Below, piece by piece: positions 45,341 to 55,537 of a DNA stretch of 64,000 nt (position 1 is its first letter; each line of letters starts with the position of its first letter). The stretch spans positions 1 through 64,000 of the forward strand of contig NZ_QFFZ01000001.1 of the NCBI RefSeq assembly GCF_004369225.1, given 5' to 3'. The DNA comes from Pelotomaculum propionicicum. Lineage in GTDB: Bacteria; Bacillota; Desulfotomaculia; Desulfotomaculales; Pelotomaculaceae. A program made the translations under genes and the position numbers. A model generated the notes under the pieces. It did no database searches, was not told where the DNA came from, and saw nothing but the letters and a program-made list of their open reading frames with translations.

Positions 45341-46583
45341 ACAGAGGGTATTTTTCGCAAAGGGCGGCTACCTGCGCCTGCGCCTTGGCGACCTTTGCGC
45401 GGCTGTCGCGGTTGTCTATGGCGTAGTCCATTATTTCGGCAATTTGGCGCATGTCTTCTTCCTGCAAACCGCGGGTGGTTACCGCCGGGGTACCGATACG
45501 AATACCGCTGGCAATGTTTGGCGGTTGGGGGTCGTACGGTATGGCATTTTTATTTACAGTCACGCCTACCTTGTCAAAAAGCTCCTGCACCTCTTTGCCT
45601 GTGATGTTTTTACTTCTTAAATCAACCAGGATCATGTGGTTATCGGTACCGCCCGACACCAGGTCAAAGCCCCGTTCCAACAGGGCGGCGGCCAGTGCCT
45701 TGGCGTTGCTCACAACCCTTTGCTGGTATTCTTTAAAACCTGGCTCCAATGCTTCTTTCAGCGCCACAGCCTTGGCGGCGATGATATGCATTAACGGCCC
45801 GCCCTGAATGCCCGGGAACACCGCCCTGTTAATTTTTACGCCGTACTTATCGCCGTATTTACTTAAAATCAGGCCGCCCCTCGGCCCGCGCAGGGTTTTA
45901 TGAGTGGTGGTGGTCACCACGTCAGCATGCGGCACCGGACTCATATGCAGGCCCGCCGCCACCAGCCCGGCTATGTGCGCCATGTCGACAACCAAATAAG
46001 CTCCCACTTCTTCTGCTATTTCTTTCATCTTGTAAAAATCTATTTTCCGCGGGTAGGCGCTTGCCCCAGCCATGATTAATTTAGGTTTGGCCTTCATAGC
46101 CGCGCCAAAGACATTCTCGTAATTGATCAAGCCTGTTTCCTGTTCCACCCCGTAAAAAGCTATTTTAAAATACGCTCCTGAAATGTTGATCGGGCTGCCG
46201 TGGGTGAGGTGCCCACCGTGGGCAAGGTCCATCCCAAGTATTGTGTCACCGGGTTTCAGGAGTGCAAAATACACTGATGTGTTGGCCTGAGCGCCCGAAT
46301 GAGGCTGTACATTGGCGTAATCGGCCCCGAATAGTTCTTTGGCCCGGGAAATAGCTAAATTCTCAGCTATGTCAACAAACTCGCAGCCCCCGTAATAGCG
46401 GCGGCCGGGGTATCCTTCAGCGTATTTGTTGGTCAAAACTGAGCTCTGCGCCTCCATAACCGCGCAGCTGGCCACATTCTCAGATGCGATAAGTTCCAGC
46501 GTGCGCCGCTGTCGCTGGGTTTCCAGCTCAATAGCACGAGCTATCTCGGGATCTGCTTCGGAAAGAGGGCGTAATAGACTCAT
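45336..46583 (-). CDS. glyA: Serine hydroxymethyltransferase
   Basis: PLP enzyme converting serine plus tetrahydrofolate to glycine and methylene-tetrahydrofolate. The PLP lysine is in [15 protein letters not shown]; other motifs are [28 protein letters not shown] and [16 protein letters not shown]. The 415-residue length is standard. It follows rpiB by 25 nt in the B. subtilis-like order ywlE-rpiB-glyA. Its stop codon (45336-45338) lies in the end of a GTGGGAC-family repeat. Confidence 0.97.
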   Translation of the reverse strand: MSLLRPLSEADPEIARAIELETQRQRRTLELIASENVASCAVMEAQSSVLTNKYAEGYPGRRYYGGCEFVDIAENLAISRAKELFGADYANVQPHSGAQANTSVYFALLKPGDTILGMDLAHGGHLTHGSPINISGAYFKIAFYGVEQETGLINYENVFGAAMKAKPKLIMAGASAYPRKIDFYKMKEIAEEVGAYLVVDMAHIAGLVAAGLHMSPVPHADVVTTTTHKTLRGPRGGLILSKYGDKYGVKINRAVFPGIQGGPLMHIIAAKAVALKEALEPGFKEYQQRVVSNAKALAAALLERGFDLVSGGTDNHMILVDLRSKNITGKEVQELFDKVGVTVNKNAIPYDPQPPNIASGIRIGTPAVTTRGLQEEDMRQIAEIMDYAIDNRDSRAKVAKAQAQVAALCEKYPLY

Positions 46584-46608
46584 AAAAAATCCTCCCCATG
46601 GCCGGCAT

Positions 46609-47070
46609 TTACTGCCGGCTGCAACATGAATATTTTTTCTCTATAGAACTTATTTTATCTACACGGCGGGCGTGCCGCCCGCCTGTAAACTCTGACTCAA
46701 GCCAAACATCAATAATATCCCTGGCCAGGCCGGGGCCAATAACACGCCCGCCCATGGTCAGTATGTTGGCGTCATTATGCTCCCTGGACGCCCTGGCGGA
46801 AAAAGTATCATGACACTGGGCGGCCCTGATGCCGGGCACCTTATTGGCTGTAATCGCTACTCCTATACCTGTGCCGCAGCACAGCACGCCCCGGTCAAAA
46901 TCACCTTTTTGCACAGCCTCGGCAATTTTCAAGGCCAGATCGGGATAATCCACTGGATCTTCTGAAAAAGTTCCAAAATCACTATATTCTATGCCGGAGT
47001 CCTTCAGATGCGCGGCTATCTCTTCTTTTAAACGGTATCCCCCGTGGTCACAGCCTAAAGCAATCTTCAT
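46609..47070 (-). CDS. rpiB: Ribose-5-phosphate isomerase B
   Basis: Interconverts ribose 5-phosphate and ribulose 5-phosphate. Motifs are [15 protein letters not shown] and [23 protein letters not shown] with the catalytic Cys. The 153 residues are close to the usual 145-150. It lies between the arginine phosphatase and glyA genes as in Bacillus. LacA/RpiB sugar-phosphate isomerases are alike, but the context supports RpiB. Confidence 0.94.
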   Translation of the reverse strand: MKIALGCDHGGYRLKEEIAAHLKDSGIEYSDFGTFSEDPVDYPDLALKIAEAVQKGDFDRGVLCCGTGIGVAITANKVPGIRAAQCHDTFSARASREHNDANILTMGGRVIGPGLARDIIDVWLESEFTGGRHARRVDKISSIEKKYSCCSRQ

Positions 47071-47170
47071 ATAATTGACAAACCCTTCTTTCGCCAGAAT
47101 AAAGTGTATAGACAGGATTTAATACCAAGGTTCTACAACAAAGTGGGATTTTCCTCTTAAAGCCCCTTGA

Positions 47171-47641
47171 TTAATCTTTTTCATTTGTTTTTTGCAAAAG
47201 CCTGTCCAGCACGCCGGTAATCAACTCTTCCAACCTGCGGGCACAGCGGCGGTATCCTGCCAGCGGCTGTCCAATCGGGTCCGGCACATCACCGGTGGAA
47301 CCGGCGTATTCAGCCAGGGTAAAAACCTTTGCAGCAAACTGGGGAAAGATGTTTTTAACGTGTTCAAGGTGGCCTCTGGTCATGGTAAGAATCAAATCAG
47401 CCTCCAACGACTGACACTGGCTGAGCTTGGTTGCCCGGTGGTGTTTAAGGTTTATACCCATTTCGGACATTGCCCGCACCGCCTCCCGTGAGGCTGGTTC
47501 TTCCGGGAATGCCGCAATTCCGGCAGAAAAAAATTGCACATTACTGTTATTTCCGGCCCTGTCCCGCAAAAGCTTTTTTGCCAGTGCCTCGGCCATACTG
47601 CTGCGACAAGTGTTCCCGGTACAAACAAAGAGTATTTTCAT
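47171..47641 (-). CDS. ywlE: Low-molecular-weight protein arginine phosphatase (YwlE-like)
   Basis: The 156-residue product has the active-site loop VCTGNTCRSSMAEAL. The Thr after Asn in that loop marks the arginine-phosphatase branch, while tyrosine phosphatases have Ile or Leu there. The general-acid Asp is in DVPDPIGQPLAGY. In Bacillus this enzyme reverses McsB phospho-arginine marks; no mcsB is seen in the window. Same order as ywlE-ywlF-glyA in B. subtilis. Confidence 0.9.
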   Translation of the reverse strand: MKILFVCTGNTCRSSMAEALAKKLLRDRAGNNSNVQFFSAGIAAFPEEPASREAVRAMSEMGINLKHHRATKLSQCQSLEADLILTMTRGHLEHVKNIFPQFAAKVFTLAEYAGSTGDVPDPIGQPLAGYRRCARRLEELITGVLDRLLQKTNEKD

Positions 47642-47656
47642 GCTAGATCACCGCCT

Positions 47657-47876
47657 AAAACATTTTGACAGGATTCACAGGATTCTACGGATTTACAGGA
47701 TTAATAATTTAAAAACCATTAATTTTTTATTTTCTAAAAAACTGCAAAAATCCCTGAAATACCAATCTTGGGTTCTATTTTTATTCATTATAACACTTAG
47801 GCTTTTTAATAACTTTTACTCTTGTTTAAAAATCCTGTTAATCCTTTTTAATCCTGTCAATCCTGTCAATTTGTTT
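47657..47876. repeat. CAGGATT-family element (f)
   Basis: 220 bp. Left end AAAACATTTTGACAGGATT, right end AATCCTGTCAA-TCCTGTCAATTTGTTT with extra AATCCT units. AT-rich interior without a gene. It begins 2 bp after the mntP stop. Confidence 0.85.
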
Positions 47877-47878
47877 CT

Positions 47879-48421
47879 TTAAAAGATCAGCTTGGCGCCG
47901 ATGCCGACAAGGATCGCGCCGCCCAGAAGCTGAGCCCGCCCACCTACCCAACTTCCTACGAAGCGGCCCAAAATAAGCCCGCTGGCGGTCATCGCCCCGG
48001 CCACTATGCCTATTGTTCCCGCGGTGAGCAAAAGGTTTACCTGGCGGGCGCCCAGGGTAAAACCGACGCTCAGAGCATCCATGCTGACACTGGTTCCCAG
48101 CAGCACCAACCCCCAGGTGGTGAAGTTAACCGTCTTTATCTCTGTATCCCTGCCGCCCCGCATGGTAGCCCAGATCATTCTGGCGCCCAGGTAAACCAGG
48201 AGCAAAGCCCCGATCACAGACGCCGCCCTGCCGAGTTTGCTGCCTGCGAACTCACCTGCAAACCAGCCCGCCAGCGGCATGAAAATGTGAAAAACCAGCA
48301 CGGTAACACTGATAATCAACATCTGCCGCCGGGTTACCCCGGCCAGCCCGATTCCCACACAAAGGGAGAAGGCGTCCGTACCCAGCGCCGCAGCTAGAAT
48401 TATTAAGGCCGCAAAACTCAT
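47879..48421 (-). CDS. mntP: Manganese efflux pump MntP
   Basis: The 180-residue product has six membrane helices, with the DUF204 halves ALGTDAFSLCVGIG and GTSVSMDALSVGFTLGAR, each supplying Asp residues for metal passage. Exports Mn2+ in characterised members. It lies in the place of ywlD in B. subtilis, between ywlC and ywlE homologues. No Mn riboswitch (yybP-ykoY) is visible upstream. Confidence 0.92.
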   Translation of the reverse strand: MSFAALIILAAALGTDAFSLCVGIGLAGVTRRQMLIISVTVLVFHIFMPLAGWFAGEFAGSKLGRAASVIGALLLVYLGARMIWATMRGGRDTEIKTVNFTTWGLVLLGTSVSMDALSVGFTLGARQVNLLLTAGTIGIVAGAMTASGLILGRFVGSWVGGRAQLLGGAILVGIGAKLIF

Positions 48422-48487
48422 ACCTGCCTCCCGCCCGGAGTTTATATCTATTTTCGCCAGAGTTCTCTCGTTTCATTTATTGGGCCG

Positions 48488-49555
48488 TCAGACATTTATA
48501 ATGTGGCCGCCGGCAGCCTTTTTGAGGCGGTTCATTACCGCCAGACCCACACCGTGCTCAGCAAGCCCTTCGGCAAAAATAATATCCACCCCAAGATCAT
48601 TAAAACGGCGCAGGGCTGAATACAGGACAGCCGCGACTGTTTCCGGCTTTTCCCTGCACCCGGCGACGACAACCTCGCCGCAGCGGGCAAAGTCATCACT
48701 ATCGGAAAAAGTCAGGATTCCGACTTTCCTGCCTCTGGCTTTTTCCTGGCAGGCTAGTTCTTTAATTTTTGACGCCACAGCTTCCGGCTTGCCCAACACC
48801 AGCCGCAGCGGCGCCAGAGGAGCATAATGGATATATTTCATCCCGGGCGAAAGAGGCTTGTCATCCTTATTAAAGCCGGCTGCCGCAGCCGGGTCGACAT
48901 CGACCTTACCCAAAACTTCTCTGAGATCCTCCGGGGTTATTCCCCCCGGCCTTAAAACCACAGGCGCCTGTGCAGTCAGATCAAGCACTGTTGATTCAAC
49001 TCCGACGCCGGCGGGGCCGCCGTCAAGAACAGCTTCAATTCTGCCGTTTAAATCATGCATGACGTGTTCAGCCGAAGTAGGGCTTGGCCGCCCCGAGATG
49101 TTGGCGCTGGGAGCAGCCACGGGTACCCCCGCGGTCCTTATTAACGCGAGCGCAACCGGGTGATCAGGCATGCGCACCGCAACTGTACTGAGCCCGGCAG
49201 TAACCTCACCCGGCACTTTTTTAGCGACAGGGAGGACCAGCGTAAGGGGACCCGGCCAAAAAGCGTCCATCAACAGCTTCGCGGCGGCAGGAAAGCTCCC
49301 TGTCAGCTCGCTGACTTGCTCGCGGACTGCCACATGTACAATTATGGGATTGTCCGACGGACGCCCCTTGGCCTCGAAAATCCTGGCCACCGCCCGCCCG
49401 TCCAGGGCGTTTGCTCCCAAACCATACACCGTTTCAGTGGGAAACGCCACCAAACCTCCCCTGCGTAAAATCAGCGCCGCTTCTTCAATAGCTTTCCGCT
49501 CAGGATGAACCGGGTCAACTTTAATGTGCAGGGTGGCTATACTGCTTTCAGTCAT
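48488..49555 (-). CDS. ywlC: L-threonylcarbamoyladenylate synthase (Sua5/YwlC type)
   Basis: First step of t6A modification of tRNA: threonine, bicarbonate and ATP give threonylcarbamoyl-AMP. ATG 49555 is preferred since GAGGTGG overlaps the longer start. The 355-residue product has the YrdC domain (GGLVAFPTETVYGLGANA, KGRPSDNPIIVHV, RMPDHPVALALI, APSANISGRPSPTSAEHV) and a C-terminal Sua5 domain that covers the site (about 225-355). Confidence 0.95.
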   Translation of the reverse strand: MTESSIATLHIKVDPVHPERKAIEEAALILRRGGLVAFPTETVYGLGANALDGRAVARIFEAKGRPSDNPIIVHVAVREQVSELTGSFPAAAKLLMDAFWPGPLTLVLPVAKKVPGEVTAGLSTVAVRMPDHPVALALIRTAGVPVAAPSANISGRPSPTSAEHVMHDLNGRIEAVLDGGPAGVGVESTVLDLTAQAPVVLRPGGITPEDLREVLGKVDVDPAAAAGFNKDDKPLSPGMKYIHYAPLAPLRLVLGKPEAVASKIKELACQEKARGRKVGILTFSDSDDFARCGEVVVAGCREKPETVAAVLYSALRRFNDLGVDIIFAEGLAEHGVGLAVMNRLKKAAGGHIINV

Positions 49556-49639
49556 ACACTGCCACCTCATCTAACCGTAAAACTTCCATAATAAACGCTT
49601 TTAAATTATAATCCCAAATTTTACTGTTTTCAACCGGCC

Positions 49640-49682
49640 TATTGGGACGTGGGACGTGGGATCCAGGCATTCCATCCAGGTC
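49640..49682. repeat. GTGGGAC-family repeat next to prmC
   Basis: Two GGGACGTGGGA units, then the ATCCAGGCATTCCATCCAGG block that also occurs, inverted, at 45288-45307. It lies directly after the prmC stop. Confidence 0.75.
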
Positions 49683-49685
49683 TTT

Positions 49686-50564
49686 TTACCCCGGCCCACA
49701 TCCCAGATATTCAGCCACCACCAGCCTGTCCAACCCCGCCAGGTCCTTCACAACAGACGCTTTCCATTGACTTGGGTGTAATAAATCCAGCGCCTGCCGC
49801 CCCTGGTTAAAGCCAATTTCAAAGAGGAGCGCTCCTCCCTTTTTGAGGTATATTTCAGCTTGCGGAATCAGGCGGCGGTAATGTTCCAGCCCGTCACCGC
49901 CCCCGTCCAGGGCCAGCAAAGGCTCAAACAGTCTGACCTCCCCGGGCAGCGCTGAAAGGTCACCCGTGGCAATATAAGGCAGGTTGGCGGCGACCAGGTC
50001 TGCCTGGCCTGGCTGCAGCACACCGGACAGCGGGTCCAGCAGGCTGCCTTCATAAAAAAACACCCTGCCGGCAACGCCATTTTCAGCGGCATTGCGCCGG
50101 GCAGCTGCCAGTGCTTCCGGGGAGCAGTCTATGGCGTATACCAACGCTCCGGGGTTATAAAAAGCCAGGCTGACAGCGATAGCCCCGCTGCCTGTCCCTA
50201 CGTCTACCACTGTACTGGCGGCAGGCATAAGTTTCAGCGCTGTTTCTACCAGCAGTTCGGTCTCGGGCCGGGGGATCAAAACGGCGCGATTAACCATAAA
50301 ATCGAGCCCCATAAATTCCTTGCGGCCTGTTATATAAGCTACCGGTTCACCACCGCGCCGCCTGCGGGTGAGCTCGCGAAATAAGACTTCTTCCTCTTCT
50401 GACAGCCGCCGGTTACTATTGGCATATACTCCCGCCCGGTCAAGGCCGGTTACATGGCACAGCAGCACTGCGGCATCCAGGTCCGGCGAATCGCTGCCCG
50501 CTTCTTTGAATTGCAGCACGGCCTGTCTAAGGGCCGACCTAAAGGTTATAGCCAAGGCGTTCAT
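49686..50564 (-). CDS. prmC: Peptide chain release factor glutamine methyltransferase
   Basis: Methylates the Gln of the GGQ motif in release factors. The SAM site is VVDVGTGSGAIAVSLA; the catalytic NLPYIATGDL (NPPY-type, here NLPY) binds the Gln side chain. An N-terminal helical domain (about 1-80) holds the release factor. Length 292 is usual. It follows prfA, its substrate gene, as in many bacteria. The NLPY variant of NPPY is common in this group. Confidence 0.94.
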   Translation of the reverse strand: MNALAITFRSALRQAVLQFKEAGSDSPDLDAAVLLCHVTGLDRAGVYANSNRRLSEEEEVLFRELTRRRRGGEPVAYITGRKEFMGLDFMVNRAVLIPRPETELLVETALKLMPAASTVVDVGTGSGAIAVSLAFYNPGALVYAIDCSPEALAAARRNAAENGVAGRVFFYEGSLLDPLSGVLQPGQADLVAANLPYIATGDLSALPGEVRLFEPLLALDGGGDGLEHYRRLIPQAEIYLKKGGALLFEIGFNQGRQALDLLHPSQWKASVVKDLAGLDRLVVAEYLGCGPG

Positions 50565-50596
50565 CCCATTCTAACAGCACTTGCTGGTTTTACACA

Positions 50597-50623
50597 AAGG
50601 GCCGAATTCATTCGGCCCTGCTC
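50597..50623 (-). terminator. Hairpin between prfA and prmC
   Basis: GGGCCGAAT and ATTCGGCCC form a perfect 9-bp stem around a TC centre, followed on the minus strand by TTTGTGT. It could cause partial termination before prmC. Confidence 0.55.
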
Positions 50624-50656
50624 TCGAGACATTCTTATTCTTATTCACTGCATCCT

Positions 50657-51724
50657 TTAATCCAGCTGCTTTAAACGCTCGGCCTGGTCGGTGGTTATAA
50701 GCGTCTCAATAATTTCATCCAGGTCGCCTTCGAGAACCCCGTCCAGGCGGTGCAGCGTCAAGCCGACCCGGTGATCGGTAACCCTGTTTTGCGGAAAGTT
50801 GTAAGTGCGGATCCGTTCACTGCGGTCCCCTGTCCCTACCATCGATTTCCTGGTGCTTGACATTTTTTGCTGGTGTTCTTCCTGCGCCCGGTCCAGCAGG
50901 CGAGCCCGTAAAACCTTCAACGCCTTGTCCTTGTTTTTATGCTGCGACTTCTCATCCTGCATGGAAACTACTATGCCGGTGGGGATATGAGTAATACGCA
51001 CCGCGGACTGGGTGGTGTTAACAGACTGACCGCCGTGACCTGACGCGCAGAACACGTCAATTCTTAAATCGTTGGGGTCGATCTCAATATCCACATCTTC
51101 CGCTTCCGGCAGCACCGCAACAGTAGCCGCGGAGGTATGAATACGCCCCCCGGACTCAGTGGTGGGAATACGCTGCACCCTGTGCACACCGCTCTCAAAC
51201 TTAAAATAGCTGTAGGCGCCTTTGCCCTGGATCAGGCAGATTAACTCTTTAAAGCCGCCGATATCAGTATAGTTCGCGTTTAACACCTCTGTTTTCCAGT
51301 TCTGCCTCTCAGCATAACGTGTGTACATGCGGAATAAGTCCGCCGCAAAAAGTGCGGCCTCCTCACCGCCGGTGCCGGCGCGTATTTCTAAAATAACGTT
51401 TTTATCGTCATTGGGATCCTTCGGCAGCAGCAGAATCTTAAGCCGCTGCTCCAGGCGTGACTTTTTTTCCGTAAGGTCATCAAGCTCAGCCTGGGCCATT
51501 TCGCGCAATTCAGCGTCCGGCTCCTCACTGAGAAGGGTTTTGGCCTCCTGCAGCTCTTTCGTGACTTTCTTGAAGTCACGGTAAACAGCCACAACATCGG
51601 CTAAATCAGCGTGAGCCTTGACGTATTGCTGCCAGCGGCTGAGATCGGCCATAACTTCGGGGTCCCCAATCAGGCTGCCCAGTTCCTCATATCTTTCCTC
51701 CAGGCTGGCCAGTCTTTCCAACAC
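50657..51724 (-). CDS. prfA: Peptide chain release factor 1
   Basis: Ends translation at UAA and UAG. The 355-residue product has the GGQ motif in [15 protein letters not shown]. The UAA/UAG-reading tripeptide lies in the conserved region [21 protein letters not shown], and the C-terminal helical tail is present. ATG overlaps the last base of the DUF1385 gene upstream, so the two are coupled. Confidence 0.97.
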   Translation of the reverse strand: MLERLASLEERYEELGSLIGDPEVMADLSRWQQYVKAHADLADVVAVYRDFKKVTKELQEAKTLLSEEPDAELREMAQAELDDLTEKKSRLEQRLKILLLPKDPNDDKNVILEIRAGTGGEEAALFAADLFRMYTRYAERQNWKTEVLNANYTDIGGFKELICLIQGKGAYSYFKFESGVHRVQRIPTTESGGRIHTSAATVAVLPEAEDVDIEIDPNDLRIDVFCASGHGGQSVNTTQSAVRITHIPTGIVVSMQDEKSQHKNKDKALKVLRARLLDRAQEEHQQKMSSTRKSMVGTGDRSERIRTYNFPQNRVTDHRVGLTLHRLDGVLEGDLDEIIETLITTDQAERLKQLD

Positions 51725-52599
51725 TATTCTGCACCTTCCTTCAACACAGCCCCAAAGGCGGCGATAGCCACCTCCACCTGACCGTCGTCAGGCGGGTTGG
51801 TGGTAAGTTTCTGCAGCCACAAACCCGGAGCTATCAAAACACGGCAGATGGGAGCGGTAGCGTACTTACCTGATAGTTTAACCAATTCATACGAAATACC
51901 TGCTAAAACAGGCAGGAGGATAACCCTGGAGAGGATCCTCCACCATAATACCTGTTTCCCCAGCAGTGAAAAGATCAGGATACTCAAGATTATCACTATT
52001 AAAAGAAAACTGGTGCCGCACCTGGGATGAAGGGTGGAATAACGCTGCACCCGCTCCACAGTCAATTGGTCACCGGCCTCGTAGGCGTTGATCACTTTAT
52101 GCTCCGCGCCATGGTACTGAAAAACACGTTTGATGTCACCAATTCTGCCGATGGCCACCACATAGATCAGAAAGACTGCTACCCGGAAAAAACCTTCAAT
52201 GAGGTTCTGGACCAGGCTGCCGGGCGCTATTTTGATCAGCAGGTGGGCAGCCGCCGTAGGAAGTATGGCGAAAAGAAAAACAGCCAGTCCCAGGGAAAAT
52301 ATGATTGTAAGCACTATTTCCTTGGTAGTCAGCTTCTCTTCCTCTTCTTCTCCCATAGCCTGGTTGGCGGAATAGGTCAAAGCCTCAATGCCTAAAACCA
52401 GGGATTCTATCAGCACCACCACGCCGCGCACCATAGGCCATTTCAATACCGGCACCCGCTTGGTAAGAGAACCCACTTTCTTTTCATCAACTACAATATT
52501 TTGATCCGGCCGGCGGACGGCAATGGCCCGTGAATCAGGGCCCCGCATCATTACCCCTTCAATGACAGCCTGACCTCCATATTGAAACGGGGAACCCAT
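51724..52599 (-). CDS. DUF1385 membrane protein
   Basis: The 291-residue product starts with the diagnostic [15 protein letters not shown] cytoplasmic segment follows, then about five membrane helices ([36 protein letters not shown]), with [13 protein letters not shown] between them (His/Glu/His could bind metal) and [17 protein letters not shown]. Widely conserved near prfA and rpmE in Firmicutes; the function is not established. It overlaps prfA by one base. Confidence 0.88.
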   Translation of the reverse strand: MGSPFQYGGQAVIEGVMMRGPDSRAIAVRRPDQNIVVDEKKVGSLTKRVPVLKWPMVRGVVVLIESLVLGIEALTYSANQAMGEEEEEKLTTKEIVLTIIFSLGLAVFLFAILPTAAAHLLIKIAPGSLVQNLIEGFFRVAVFLIYVVAIGRIGDIKRVFQYHGAEHKVINAYEAGDQLTVERVQRYSTLHPRCGTSFLLIVIILSILIFSLLGKQVLWWRILSRVILLPVLAGISYELVKLSGKYATAPICRVLIAPGLWLQKLTTNPPDDGQVEVAIAAFGAVLKEGAE

Positions 52600-52651
52600 C
52601 GCATAACCCCCTTTAGTAGAAATAGCAGAGCGCTCGCTCTGCTACATTTCC

Positions 52652-52855
52652 TTATTTCGTCAAGCCGTATTTCTTGCGGAAGCGTTCGGCCCTCCCGCCG
52701 GTCTCGATTGTCCGCTGCGAGCCGGTGTAAAAGGGGTGGCATTTAGAACATATTTCTACACGCAGTTCTTTTTTAGTTGAACCGGTCTCAAACGTCTCAC
52801 CACAAACGCAGGACACTTTGGCCTTCCCGTATTTCGGGTGTATGTTTTCTTTCAC
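52652..52855 (-). CDS. rpmE: 50S ribosomal protein L31
   Basis: The 67-residue protein has the zinc-binding form: CVCGETF and [20 protein letters not shown] is the family start. It precedes DUF1385, prfA and prmC, as in B. subtilis. Zinc-type L31 implies that no zinc-sparing replacement is needed here, though a second copy elsewhere cannot be excluded. Confidence 0.97.
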   Translation of the reverse strand: MKENIHPKYGKAKVSCVCGETFETGSTKKELRVEICSKCHPFYTGSQRTIETGGRAERFRKKYGLTK

Positions 52856-52948
52856 CGGATTTCACCTCTTTTCGTTCATACAAAGGAACACACTTCCTAA
52901 TTATAGCATAATGCCATCCGCACCGCAAGAAGATTGTTTTGGGCTTTA

Positions 52949-53196
52949 AAAACAAATTGACAGGATTAACAGGATTAACAGGATTAAATTGGATTAACAG
53001 GTTTAAAAACTAAACTGTAATAGTATACTTCCAAATTACTTCACTTTTATATTATTACGATCCCTGGATAAAAAATTTAAAAATTATATTATAAATTTAT
53101 TTACAATACTTTAAGACATTAACTTGTTTTTTTAATAGTGTTATCCTTTAATCTTGTAAATCATTTTTAATCCTGTAAATCCTGTCAATTTGTTTT
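52949..53196. repeat. CAGGATT-family element (g)
   Basis: 248 bp with the longest left array: TTGACAGGATT, then AACAGGATT twice, then a diverged unit and AACAGG. Right end TTTTAATCCTG-TAAATCCTGTCAATTTGTTTT. It begins 9 bp after the stop of the radical SAM gene. No gene lies in 52856-53205. Confidence 0.88.
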
Positions 53197-53205
53197 ATCT
53201 TAATT

Positions 53206-54459
53206 CTACCTTACCGGACGGCTGAAACTGCCGACTGTAAGCCCGGGAACCTCCCGCAGCATTTCTATCAGGGCGGGTATGCCCAACACTTCACCGCTTT
53301 GAGGCGGCAAGTGCTGAAAAAGAAAATCGGGGTCGATATTGAGGTTGCGCAGCTGGATCATGTTCACACCAGTGTCGCGCACCAACTCCAGTAATGCCCG
53401 CGTCTCTTCCTCCCGGTCCGTGAGACCGGGGCATACAAGCAAGTTCAATGAGGTGTACACGCCGCCGCTGACTGCAATTTTGATTGAATTGCGGACATCA
53501 GCAAGGTCAAAATTATGAGGCCGGTGGTAGGTTTTATATGTTTCCTCCCCGGCGCCGATCAAGGTAACCCGGAGCGCGTCCAGGCCGGCCCGGCAGATAT
53601 CTGCCACCCCGGCGGTAAATCCCGCGTTGCTGTTCATATTGATAGTGCCCCCGCCGGTATTCCCCCTGATCATTTCTATAGCTTTTACTATGGTCTTGGC
53701 GGCCAGGGCGGGCTCTCCTTCGCAGCCCTGACCGAAACTGACTATGGGACCATCCCCGCTGCGGAGGTGAGGGACCGCAATTTCCGCAATCTCCCCAGGC
53801 TCCGGCTGGTATTCTATCCGTGCCTGCGGTGAGGGACAGCATTCCGCGGGCTGTTTGGAAATACAGCCCAGACAGCCGGCATTACAGGCCGGAGAAACAG
53901 GTATGCCCCCCTCCCAGCGGCCGTAAAAAATATTCTGGGCGGTGAAACAGTGGTACTCCAGGGCACAGTGGGCCAGCTGGCGCAGAATGCGGTTGGCCGG
54001 GTATTGTTTTACTTTTTCTGTGACGAGTGCCGGCAGCCCGCTGGAATCGTAATGGGCCGGGGCCCAGCGTTCTGGATTGTCCGTCTTACAGGCGGCGACA
54101 AACATTTCCCCATCCCTGCAGGCTACAGCCGCGTAACCCAGCAGGGGCGCCGGCCTTTCTGCCTGAGCCCGCTGATAAGAAGGCAGCAGGGTGCGGGTGT
54201 AACCCTGGGGCAGCAGCGCTCCTACCGCCCAGGCCCGCCCTTTCCGCCACGGGTTGCGCTCAAGCAGGGAAAAACGTCCGGCACGGCTTACCCCCACAGG
54301 CCTGCCGCCGGGCACCATGACCAGGGAAGCCCCCGCCGGAAGTTTTTCCAGATCATCTTCATTAAGTTCGATAAAACGGTCCCCTGTACGTCCGGTAGCC
54401 CGCAGGCTGTGGTGGTCATACAGCTGCCCGTCATCACCTGCAAAAACCAGGCGGTACAT
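53206..54459 (-). CDS. Radical SAM protein of unknown substrate
   Basis: The 417-residue protein has the radical SAM cluster motif as CNAGCLGC (Cys-x3-Cys-x2-Cys, about residue 195), the GGE-like strand SFGQGCEGEPALAAKTI, and an alpha/beta barrel to about residue 380. The first 190 residues are a separate domain with no motif that I know (HHSLRATGRTGDRFIEL). Additional Cys follow the cluster motif (AECCPSPQ), which may bind a second iron-sulfur cluster. It lies after the rho and LysM/M23 genes on the same strand. The reaction is unknown. Confidence 0.85.
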   Translation of the reverse strand: MYRLVFAGDDGQLYDHHSLRATGRTGDRFIELNEDDLEKLPAGASLVMVPGGRPVGVSRAGRFSLLERNPWRKGRAWAVGALLPQGYTRTLLPSYQRAQAERPAPLLGYAAVACRDGEMFVAACKTDNPERWAPAHYDSSGLPALVTEKVKQYPANRILRQLAHCALEYHCFTAQNIFYGRWEGGIPVSPACNAGCLGCISKQPAECCPSPQARIEYQPEPGEIAEIAVPHLRSGDGPIVSFGQGCEGEPALAAKTIVKAIEMIRGNTGGGTINMNSNAGFTAGVADICRAGLDALRVTLIGAGEETYKTYHRPHNFDLADVRNSIKIAVSGGVYTSLNLLVCPGLTDREEETRALLELVRDTGVNMIQLRNLNIDPDFLFQHLPPQSGEVLGIPALIEMLREVPGLTVGSFSRPVR

Positions 54460-54543
54460 CCTTTAACCCCCGTTCAAGATTTCACATGCAACAATTATAA
54501 AGCATATCCCGGGGCAAGACAAAGGATTTAAGGAAATAATATG

Positions 54544-54568
54544 AAAGCCGCCTCGCGGGCGGCTTTCA
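54544..54568 (-). terminator. Terminator after the LysM/M23 gene
   Basis: GAAAGCCGCC and GGCGGCTTTC form a 10-bp stem around a short GCG-type loop, followed on the minus strand by ATATTATTT. It follows the stop codon directly. Confidence 0.8.
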
Positions 54569-55456
54569 TTATCCGTAATAGCTTTCTTTTTCCAGGTAAT
54601 TTAACGGGTTAAGCGGCACACCGTTTTTAAGCACCTCCAGGTGCAGGTGCGGCCCCGTCGAGCGACCGGTATTGCCGGACAGGGCAATTACAGTACTTGT
54701 GTCAACAGAACTGCCCTCGGCAACCAGCAATTTGGAACAGTGGGCGTAAAGTGTACGTGTCCCGTCACCGTGGTCAATGATCACGGCAAGACCGTAAGTC
54801 CCCCTGGGGCCGGCGAATACAACCCGTCCGGCTGCTGTCGCCCTTACCGGGGTCCCCTCTTCCGCAGCTATGTCTATCCCTTCGTGCTGCTTGCCGTCCC
54901 TCGGCCCAAAGGGAGATGTTATCACTCCCGCCAGCGGCCATGACATGGGCCATGCCGCCTGCCCCCTGGACACAGCCGAGGTTTCCTGGCTCCGCGAGTT
55001 ACATGGAATCAAAATCTTTTGTCCGGCAGCAATACTGTTTAAATTGGCCAGCCCGTTCCGGGCGCCGATTTGATTTGCCTCAACATTGTACTTCCCGGCG
55101 ATTTCCAGTAAGGTCTCACCTGGCTGCACCCGGTGCACCAGACAGTCAGACGGCACTTTCAACAGCTGGCCTGAACAGATTTTATCCGGATCGGACAGGC
55201 TGTTCGCCGCAGCCAGTGTGTCCAGGGACAAATTATTCTTTCTGGCTATTTCCAACAAGGTGTCACCCGGTTTGACTTCATAAAGGACCTGCGGCGCGAC
55301 TGCTGCAACAACAGGAGGCGCTATATAGGGAGCGCCGTCCACAACCAGTTCGTCAAGCCGCGCGAAAGCGGGACAAGCCGAACAAAGGACAACCGCGGCA
55401 GAAAAAACCGCTATCAAGGTCTGAATTTTTTTTACTTTTATTTGTAAAATTCGCAT
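54569..55456 (-). CDS. Secreted LysM/M23 peptidoglycan endopeptidase
   Basis: ATG 55456 is chosen with GAGGTGG upstream. The 295-residue product has a signal peptide (TLIAVFSAAVVLCSACPAFA). Two LysM domains follow (YEVKPGDTLLEIARKNNLSL at about 60, HRVQPGETLLEIAGKYNVEA at about 108). The M23 metallopeptidase domain has the zinc ligands HEGIDI (His, Asp) and HLHLEV and the FGPRDGKQ loop. It probably cleaves wall peptides, perhaps during cell growth or sporulation. It follows rho on the same strand. Confidence 0.93.
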   Translation of the reverse strand: MRILQIKVKKIQTLIAVFSAAVVLCSACPAFARLDELVVDGAPYIAPPVVAAVAPQVLYEVKPGDTLLEIARKNNLSLDTLAAANSLSDPDKICSGQLLKVPSDCLVHRVQPGETLLEIAGKYNVEANQIGARNGLANLNSIAAGQKILIPCNSRSQETSAVSRGQAAWPMSWPLAGVITSPFGPRDGKQHEGIDIAAEEGTPVRATAAGRVVFAGPRGTYGLAVIIDHGDGTRTLYAHCSKLLVAEGSSVDTSTVIALSGNTGRSTGPHLHLEVLKNGVPLNPLNYLEKESYYG

Positions 55457-55537
55457 TAAATAAACCACCTCTTCACAGGCAAATCACTTGATAGTTTTGC
55501 CGGAAGAGGCAGTTTTTATACATAATGACAAACATAT

